Origin: JAKPUX01 sp035353815
Lineage (GTDB): Bacteria > Zhuqueibacterota > Zhuqueibacteria > Residuimicrobiales > Residuimicrobiaceae
Assembly (NCBI GenBank): GCA_035353815.1
Contig: DAOQAG010000015.1
Span: forward strand, 1-64,000
DNA: 64,000 nt
Direction of reading: 5' to 3'
Shown here: piece by piece, positions 53,908-61,300 of the stretch
Layout of the letters: each line of letters starts with the position of its first letter
Position numbering within the stretch: position 1 is the stretch's first letter
The notes under the pieces: model-generated
Databases searched by the model: none
What the model saw: the letters and a program-made list of their open reading frames with translations, nothing else
Told to the model about the DNA's origin: nothing
Program-made: the position numbers and the translations under genes

Positions 53908-54072
53908 TTCTCACAAAGGCACAAAGGATACCAAGAAAAACGATCCGGCAGGTTATCTTTGTGGCTTGGCGGCTTTGCGAGAGTCTAATATGCCGTTAGT
54001 AAAACAAGGCGTCACCGTCTGGCTTTTCCTTCGTGCCTTGGCGGCTTTGTGAGAGCTAATATATTGTTAGTA
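53908..54072. repeat. Interspersed-type repeat: two direct copies and one inverted copy
   Basis: Direct copies at about 53958-54001 and 54030-54072 share GCNTTGGCGGCTTTGYGAGAG followed by CTAATAT and GTTAGTA. An inverted relative (TCTCACAAAGGCACAAAGG) lies at about 53908-53926. The second copy runs over the stop codon of the next gene. This CTTTGTG/GGCTTTGCGAGA style is known from intergenic repeats in many bacterial genomes; here nothing links it to an element. Confidence 0.65.
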
Positions 54073-55542
54073 GATCATCAGGACCAAAAGGACCGCAAAC
54101 GCCGCCGCGGCCATGTTGACCCGGTCATTGTTCATCCAGTGCACGCCGCCGCTGAACTGGGTGGCCTCGCCGCGGCAGTGGTGCTGCTTTTCCGTCATCT
54201 TGCCGCAGACCGGGCAGCGGAACCGCGCCTGCACGGTCGCCCCGAGCAGGCTGTCGAAGAGGCTGGCCGCAAGACCGGCGCCGAAGAGGAGGAGAAACTC
54301 GCGGCCGCCGAGGCCTGACGGCGAATGGTGCGGCGCAACGAGCCAGCTGACCCCCGCCAGCACCAGGCTGCCCAGGGCGGAGCCGAGGGTGCCGATCACC
54401 GAAATGCCGCCCGAGGTCCCGACCGGCACCGGCATGAAGGTGAGGATGGAGCGCGGTTCGCGGCGCGACAGGGTTCCGATCTCGGTGCCCCAGGTGTCCG
54501 CCGTGGCCGCCGCGAGCGAGGCGGCGAAGAGCACATACCAGCCGGGATGCGGCCAGATGTAGCCGCCGATCAGCAGCAGACCGCCGGGACCGCCATTGGC
54601 GATCACCTGCCAGGCGTCACGCGCGCCGCCCTTCTCGATCATTCCCGCCAGCCGTTTTTTGCGCTGCCCACCCATTTTCGAGAGCAGGCTGGAGAGAATG
54701 AAAAAGGTCAGCATCGGCACGGTGAAGGGCCAGCGGCCGATACCGAAGACCACCGTCCCGAGCAGAAAGGTCGCCGCCGCACCGCTGGTCGAAAGAAAGC
54801 GGAGGCGGTGCGAAAGCAGAGCCACGATCGCGGCCATGACCACACCCAGGGTCAAGTACGCGGCATCCGTGGGGCTGTGGGTCAGCAGATAGTGCAGCAC
54901 CAGCGCCGCGCCCAGGGGCACGGTCAGATTGTCCGATCCCTGATAGGAGAGCGCTTCGCAGACCGTGGCAATGAGGGCGACGATCAGACCGAACCAGATC
55001 ACCTCAAGGGCCGGACGGCCGCTCAGGGCGAGGGCCGTGGCCGTGATGGCCAGGCTGGTGGCGAACATCGCCGCCGAACCCTCCAGGGACTTTTTGTCCG
55101 GGCCGGCATAATAGAGATGCGGCCGGGCGAGATTCTCCCCCACCAGCGCGGCGACGGCGTCGCTGATGGCGAGCAGCAGCATCGCCGTGATCAGGATGAG
55201 GGTTTGGCTGTGCCACAGCAGCAGCGCCAGGATCACGAAAGCGGCGGGGTAGTAGACCGTGCCATAGGTGCGGCGGTGCAGATCATGCATACCCTTGAGC
55301 CAGCCCTTTTGCACCGAAACAAAGTTGATCAGGGCGAAGGCCAGGGCGACCGCGATGATCGGCCCGCGGCGTGTGAGAAAGAACGGGGAAACGGCCACCA
55401 GAATCCCGGTGAACATATGGACGAATTTGCGGGAGAACTCCTCGGTGCTATGCAGTCTGCGTCGCAGCAGCTCGGAGGCCGTAAGCAACAGGAGCAAACC
55501 TGCGAGCAGAATGAGCAGATATATCAGATCCTGAGCGGTCAT
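54067..55542 (-). CDS. Fusion of VTE5-like CTP-dependent isoprenoid kinase with DUF92/VTE6-like domain
   Basis: A 491-residue membrane protein with about a dozen helices. Residues about 1-215 match the dolichol/phytol kinase (CTP-transferase-like) family: EEFSRKFVHMFTGILVAV, ISDAVAALVGENL and KKSLEGSAAMFATSL. Residues about 220-491 are DUF92: RFLSTSGAAATFLLGTVVFG, ANGGPGGLLLIGG, ATADTWGTEIGTLS, VPVGTSGGISVIGTLG, and a C-terminal CPVCGKMTEKQHHC Cys/His cluster. In plants VTE5 makes phytyl phosphate and VTE6 (a DUF92 protein) makes the diphosphate, so one protein may do both steps on an isoprenoid alcohol. The substrate here is unknown. Confidence 0.82.
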   Translation of the reverse strand: MTAQDLIYLLILLAGLLLLLTASELLRRRLHSTEEFSRKFVHMFTGILVAVSPFFLTRRGPIIAVALAFALINFVSVQKGWLKGMHDLHRRTYGTVYYPAAFVILALLLWHSQTLILITAMLLLAISDAVAALVGENLARPHLYYAGPDKKSLEGSAAMFATSLAITATALALSGRPALEVIWFGLIVALIATVCEALSYQGSDNLTVPLGAALVLHYLLTHSPTDAAYLTLGVVMAAIVALLSHRLRFLSTSGAAATFLLGTVVFGIGRWPFTVPMLTFFILSSLLSKMGGQRKKRLAGMIEKGGARDAWQVIANGGPGGLLLIGGYIWPHPGWYVLFAASLAAATADTWGTEIGTLSRREPRSILTFMPVPVGTSGGISVIGTLGSALGSLVLAGVSWLVAPHHSPSGLGGREFLLLFGAGLAASLFDSLLGATVQARFRCPVCGKMTEKQHHCRGEATQFSGGVHWMNNDRVNMAAAAFAVLLVLMIY

Positions 55543-55787
55543 GGACTCCCGGATGAAGAGGCGCCGCGGCCGCAGGGCAGCGGCATGACTTAATGAGAAT
55601 ATTTACAAAAATTACCGCAGAAATGCAACGGTTATTTGCGCCGGGGGCGTGGCGCCGTCGGCAGAGCCGCGGGCTGGCTCTGCGCTTTCGTGCCGCCGCA
55701 CCTCATGCCGCCAGGGCTGCGCAGGGCGCCGAACGCCCATCCGCTGGCTGGCTCTGTGCTGCGGTGCGGCCGCTGCTTGCCCACAAG

Positions 55788-56100
55788 TTATCCACATTCT
55801 TTTCACACCCGTGCAGTGCATAACCCGAGATCGGGGGCTGCAGTCGCTGCGGGGGCGGGGTCCTGAAAATATTCCACTTGCGGCTGCTGCGCCGCCGGGC
55901 GGCCGCGGCCCTGCAGGAACTGTATGATATATTATATTATTAATATATATCTTATATCATATTCCCTGCCGCTGCTGCCGGGGCGGTCCCGGTGCACGGC
56001 CGTGGGCACCCAGCGTCCGGGCGCCGTTTGCGAAAGGCATAAAATTATTGGAGTTCCGGTTTTGTCCACTTTATGGACAGATCCGCGCAAGTTATCCACA
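55788..56100. other. Candidate replication origin (oriC-like DnaA-box region)
   Basis: Perfect DnaA boxes TTATCCACA lie at 55788-55796 and 56092-56100, both in the same orientation and within an identical CAAGTTATCCACAT. Between them is the AT-only element at 55924-55960. Around the second box GGACAGAT (56075-56082) and ATCTGTCC (56100-56107) form an inverted repeat. The whole gap 55543-56178 is non-coding and unusually long for this window. The nearby prs-rplY-pth and rpsF-ssb-rpsR-rplI genes are often close to oriC. Against it: no dnaA nearby, no divergence of gene direction, and only two perfect boxes. Confidence 0.45.
55924..55960. other. AT-rich unwinding-element candidate
   Basis: Thirty-seven bases that contain almost only A and T, in a region otherwise over 60% GC. 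The ends are inverted copies (ATGATATA at 55924-55931, TATATCAT at 55953-55960). It lies between the two DnaA boxes, about 130 bases from each. Such a tract would melt first if this is an origin. Confidence 0.5.
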
Positions 56101-56178
56101 TCTGTCCAGAAGAGGACCCACCCACGCGGCGAAAAAAAGCCGGAAATCTGACCTCCGCCCGCGCCGCGCCCTAATTCG

Positions 56179-57153
56179 TCATTCCTGGCTTTTGTTGGCC
56201 AAAAAATGATCAATAACGTGGTGCAGGGTCTCGTCCAGCTGCACCCGCGGCTCGTAGCCGATCGCCGCCTTGACCTTGGTCAGGCTCGGCACCCGGATGC
56301 GCATGTCCTCGAATCCCTCCTCGTATGCCTTGGAGTAGGGGATAAAGCTGATCTCGGAGGAGGAACCGGTCATCGCGATGATCTTGCGGGCCAGCTCGAC
56401 GATGCTGATCCCCTTGTCATTGCCGACATTAAAAACCTCGCCGACCGCGCGCGGTTCGTCCATCAGGTGCATCGCCGCCCAGACCACATCCGCCACATAG
56501 GTGAAACAGCGCACCTGCTCGCCGTCGCCATAGACCGTCAGCGGCTCGCCCGCCAGGGCCTGGCGCACCAGCCGCGGAATGACCATGCCGTAGCGGCCGG
56601 TCTGGCGCGGCCCGACGGTATTAAAAAGCCGCATGATCACCGTCGGCACCCCCTTCTCCTTGTAATAGGCGAGGGCGAGGAACTCGTCGATCGCCTTGGA
56701 GCAGGAGTAGCTCCAGCGGCTCTTGGTCGTCGCCCCGAGCACCCGGTCGTCCTCCTCGGTGAAGGGAATGCTCTCGCTCTTGCCATAGATCTCGGAGGTG
56801 GAGGTGATCAGCACCTTGCGCAGATAACGCGCGGCGAGGCGCAGAACCACGTGCGTGCCGAGCACGTTGCGCTCGATGGTTTCGACCGGGCTCTTGACGA
56901 TCAGCTCAACGCCGACGGCCGCGGCCAGGTGAAAAATGACATCACACTCGCTCACCAGGCGGTCCATCACCGTCTCGTTGAGGATAGACTCGACCGCCAG
57001 ATGGAACCGCGGATGGCTGCGCAAATGCGCCACGTTCTCGAGCTTGCCGGTGGAGAGGTCGTCGATGACGCATACCTCGTCACCGCGCGCCAGCAGCTGT
57101 TCAGCGAGATGGGATCCGATGAAGCCGGCGCCGCCGGTGATCAATGCTTTCAT
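56179..57153 (-). CDS. NAD-dependent nucleotide-sugar epimerase/dehydratase
   Basis: A 324-residue extended SDR. MKALITGGAGFIGSHLAEQL is the NAD site, VLITSTSEIYGKSESIPF gives the catalytic Thr/Ser, and SYSCSKAIDEFLAL the Tyr-x-x-x-Lys. RLFNTVGPRQTGRYGMVIP and CFTYVADVVWAAM are typical of UDP-glucuronate decarboxylase and UDP-glucose 4-epimerase relatives. Probably makes a nucleotide sugar for the next gene's pathway; the exact reaction is unassigned. It begins 18 bases after the WecA-like stop, so the pair are co-transcribed. Confidence 0.87.
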   Translation of the reverse strand: MKALITGGAGFIGSHLAEQLLARGDEVCVIDDLSTGKLENVAHLRSHPRFHLAVESILNETVMDRLVSECDVIFHLAAAVGVELIVKSPVETIERNVLGTHVVLRLAARYLRKVLITSTSEIYGKSESIPFTEEDDRVLGATTKSRWSYSCSKAIDEFLALAYYKEKGVPTVIMRLFNTVGPRQTGRYGMVIPRLVRQALAGEPLTVYGDGEQVRCFTYVADVVWAAMHLMDEPRAVGEVFNVGNDKGISIVELARKIIAMTGSSSEISFIPYSKAYEEGFEDMRIRVPSLTKVKAAIGYEPRVQLDETLHHVIDHFLANKSQE

Positions 57154-57171
57154 GTTTACTCCTTGTTCTTC

Positions 57172-58290
57172 TCAGTGTTTTCGTCCCGCCCGGATGAGCA
57201 GGGTCAGGATAACATAGACCAGAATGGTTTGCAACAGCACCAGAATGCTCAGCTGCAGGCTGATGTAGGGCAGAAGCAGGGCGCTCATGCCGATGGCGAT
57301 GCTGATCAGATGCACAAAGACCACCACCTGATTGCGGCTCAGTCCCAGCCGCAGCAGCCGGTGCGAGATGTGGCATTGATCCCCTACATATACCGGACGA
57401 TGCTCACGAATGCGGATGAGAATCACCGTGACCGCGTCAAAGATGGGCACCCCGAGAACCAGCAGCGGGATCAGGATCGGGATGAGCGAGGCGCTGCCGG
57501 CGACGACGTAGGAGCTGGTCAGGCTGAGGGTGCCGAAGAGATAGCCGATGAAGAGGCTGCCGGCATCCCCCATGAAGACCCGAGCTGGATGCAGGTTGTA
57601 GCGGAGAAAGCCCAGGCAGGCGCCGCAGAGCAGCGCAAAAAGTAGGGCGGAAAAATACTGCCCCTGCTGCGCCGTGAGCCAGAAGAAGAGTGCCCCGCAG
57701 ATCAGCGCGATGCCGGCCGAGAGCCCGTCCATGTTGTCGAGAAAGTTAAAGACGTTGCTGATGGCGACGATCCAGAGCACAGAAAAGAGGGCATCCAGCC
57801 AGGGCCAGGGCAGAAAAGTGCTGCGCGCGCCGCCCGCGACCGCAATGACCGCGGCGGCGATCTGGACGGCGAACTTGATCGCCGGCGGAAAGGTGATGCC
57901 GCGGATATCGTCGATCAGGCCGACGGCGACCAGCAGGGTCGCCCCGGTCAGGATCAGGGCCAGCTTGGGCCATACGGCCGCGAGCCGCGGCACCTGGCGG
58001 ACGAGGAGCGGAAATTGGGCCGCAGCGTACGCCGAGTGGCCGCTCCACCAGAGCAGGCCGAGGCCGGCCGCCAGGGCGGTGACAAAAGCGGCATAGATGC
58101 CCAGGCCGCCGAGAAGAGGCGTGACCCGGGCGTGATCCTTGCGTCCGGCGGGATGGTCCTGGATGTCCCATTGGACCGCCAGGACCATGGCGAGGCGAAC
58201 AAAGATCAGGGCCAGGGTCAGAGCGCCGCTAAAAGCCGCAATAAAAGTCAGATAACGCAAAACCACCTCGATGATCGTTCCGGTGCGCAC
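57172..58290 (-). CDS. WecA/MraY-family undecaprenyl-phosphate sugar-1-phosphate transferase
   Basis: A 372-residue protein with 10-11 helices, starting at GTG 58290. Signature blocks: DIQDHPAGRKDHARVTPLLGG split across the start, VGLIDDIRGITFPP with the Asp pair, SNVFNFLDNMDGLSAG, HPARVFMGDAGSLFIGYL, and a late VYVGDQCHISHRLLRLGL with the His cluster. That pattern fits WecA/TagO rather than MraY. It starts a second surface polysaccharide by moving a HexNAc 1-phosphate to the lipid carrier. Confidence 0.88.
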   Translation of the reverse strand: MRTGTIIEVVLRYLTFIAAFSGALTLALIFVRLAMVLAVQWDIQDHPAGRKDHARVTPLLGGLGIYAAFVTALAAGLGLLWWSGHSAYAAAQFPLLVRQVPRLAAVWPKLALILTGATLLVAVGLIDDIRGITFPPAIKFAVQIAAAVIAVAGGARSTFLPWPWLDALFSVLWIVAISNVFNFLDNMDGLSAGIALICGALFFWLTAQQGQYFSALLFALLCGACLGFLRYNLHPARVFMGDAGSLFIGYLFGTLSLTSSYVVAGSASLIPILIPLLVLGVPIFDAVTVILIRIREHRPVYVGDQCHISHRLLRLGLSRNQVVVFVHLISIAIGMSALLLPYISLQLSILVLLQTILVYVILTLLIRAGRKH

Positions 58291-58396
58291 GTTTGTCCGC
58301 GGCAGCGCCTTAGGGCATGGCCGCGGCCGGCATGAGTATCATTTAATTTACAAAAACGGAGGATAAAATCAAAAGGGAAACCTGCGGGCGTGCAGC

Positions 58397-61300
58397 TCAA
58401 CGCATGACGATGCACTTCTCGAGGACCTGGGTGCGTTCGCTGCCGCTGACGGCATCGACGCGGTAGAGATAGACGCCGTTGGCCAAAAGGTCGCCGTCGC
58501 CGTCGCGGCCGTCCCAGAACAGACGGTTAAAGCCGGCGCCCAGGGTTCCGCCCTCGAGGGTGCGGATGAGGCGGCCGTTGACGGTGTAGATGCGGATGCG
58601 CACCTCCGCCGCCTGGGTCAGCTCGAAGGTAAAATCGGTGCTCTCGCGCAGGGGATTGGGATAGTTCATCACCCGCTCGAGCCGGATGGTCGCGGCGACG
58701 CCGAACTCGACCGCGGTGGCGGCGAGGTTGCCACTGCCGTCGGCAAAGAGGATCTCGAGGCGGTGTTCGCCGTCGTGCAGTTGCGGCATAAATTTCAGCA
58801 GGGCGGCCGCCGTGGTATCGGGCGGCGGCAGCAGCTGCAGCATGGGCGTGCTGAAGGGCACCCGCTCGCCGTCGAGGAGGAGGTTGACGCGCAGGGTATC
58901 GCTGAGGGCGAGGGGGCTGTCGTCGATCAGCCGGGCCAGGATCACGGGTTGTGCGGCTACCCAGTCTCCGGCGGCGAGGGTGCGGCCGTCGAAGGTCACC
59001 GCGATCTCGGTCTTGAGAGTATCGGCGACCACCTGGACGCGCGTGGTCAAGGTATTGTTGGATTCGGAGAGTTCGTTGATGGTGTTGTCGCCGTCGATGC
59101 GGATGGTCAGCAGGCGGCTGCCCGGCTTGCCGCCGGGGGTATAGAGCTGGTCAATGGTGAGGCTCTGGTCGGCGGCCAGGGGTTTGGGCAGCATCACCCG
59201 CGAGAAAAGCCTTTCGCCGCTGCCCGGGGCGGTCTCGGAGAAGGTAAGGCTGACGCTGTCGGCGGCGGCGAGGCCGATGTTGAAGACGCCGAGGTTGAGG
59301 ACCACCGGGCGGCCGGCGAGGACCGAATCGGCCGAGAGGCTCAGAAAGGCCGGACTGACCGCCAGGTCGGGGACCGGGTCGTGGAGCACCTGCCAGGCGC
59401 TGAGGCGCGGCGAGTGCTGCTGGTCGCGGCTGGAGAAGCGGGCGCAGAGCTGGAGGTAGGGATAGCTGCGGGCGCTGATCGCCGCGATATCATGGTCGCG
59501 GTTGGCGGCCAGGCCGGTGCGCAAGGTATCCCAGACGCTACTGTTGCGGCGCTGCCCGAGCAGGCTCAGGGTGAGGTCGCCGGTCTGCGGCACCTCCGCC
59601 TCGGCCCTGACGGAGCGCCAGGCGGCGGCCGGGCCGATGCGCGGTGAGGTCAGTGTGCCGACGGGGGCAAAATATTGGAGGGTATCCGCAACTACAGCGG
59701 AACCCGCTTTGGGCAGTACGGTTTTCTCGGGGACGCTGCCGAGTGCCGCACCTTTTCTGCCAATGATCGCCCAAGAAGAGCGGGCACCGACGCTGCGGCA
59801 CTGAGCGCTGCCGATACTCTCAAGGGCGCGATAGGCCCTGCTGGTCATACTGACCGTCCCTTCATCCATAATAGCCGCTAAAACGATTTTGCCTTTAGGC
59901 AGCTGTTCGATCATGGACGCCATACTGTTTGCAGCAGAGGAATCTTCATAGGTATCGAATGTGCGCGTAGCCTCAATAGCAAAACTCTCGGGATCAACTA
60001 CAACAATATTATGCCCGCGATGTGGCTGCAGTGCTGGCGAATCTCCGACGATTATGCGGGCGAAATTGCCATCAAAATATCCAGCAGACTCAGCGTATAA
60101 TGGGAAAGATAAATTTGCGAGCGTGGCATTCTTTGAACAAGAAATATGGAAAGCAGCACTTTTTGAAAGATCAAATTGCCCTTCTTGCCTCCATCCAGTT
60201 TCGTTACGTAAGGCCGTTTTAAAAGAACTTACATTCCAGTATGCTGGATTATGGGTGGAATCATTAATTCTTAAGAAGTATTGTTGGTTTTCTTTTAGAG
60301 TAGCCGGCTTCCAGTCAAATACAGGGGCTGAGGACCAATCCGAGAGCACATAACTTTCAGATATGACGCCGGTGAATGAGGAAGATGTGTCAACCTGGAC
60401 TCGATAAACTGCTGCACTCCCTGGTACGAGGTTGCTGCCATCCAGTTTGACGATGACATTTGCAGCGGGCATCAGACTAAATGGCGATGGTGCAAGAATC
60501 TGGATCTGACTTGAAAGAATCGTGAATGGCCGCATGGCAATATTATTGTTTTCATCCTCTTCCTGAATTCTGTTCTCTGGATCAAGCTGAACGACAAGAT
60601 TGACAGCACCTGTCATACCGTGCAATTGCCAGATGCACTCCAGAGAGTCAGTTCTTCCAAATCCCGAAAGCTTGCTCACTGATGTTATGACCTGTTCCCC
60701 AAAATCGGGATGTTTGGCAACAATTTTAACTCCAATACTGTCATTGGCGCCTAGACCATAATTGTGAAGGACAACTTTCAGCCGTGCCACAGAATCTGCT
60801 AAGCTAGGCGTTTCCGGAATTAATTGGATGTCGGATGATTGCAGAGCCAAATCCGGCTTTACAGGGGTTGCTAATTTTATTGCCGGATCCCCTAAAAGAT
60901 TATACTGATACATCATATCACGGATTTGCACATTTTCTGCTGCATTCTCCCACAAACGCACTTTAGCTACGTTGATAATTTCAGAAAGATATCGCATCGT
61001 ATCACTCAAGGCAGCCGGGAAAATCTTGCAAAGAAAGGAGTAATCCTCATAAGAATATCCCCAACCCGAGGTACCCATAAATCCTATCGCCCCTTTATTC
61101 TCCGCTGTCAAAAAGTGTTCCCCGAACGCCACTTGATTGGGTTCTGCAAAACGTCCTGTATGACACGTCATGGAGGTAATGAAGGGGAAACGCGGGCTAT
61201 TGTCCAGGGCTTCAATATCGACATCGTGGAACATTAAATCCCATGTCCGGCTGCCCGCATGGCCAATAAAGTTGACCCAACAAACACCATCATTCATTGT

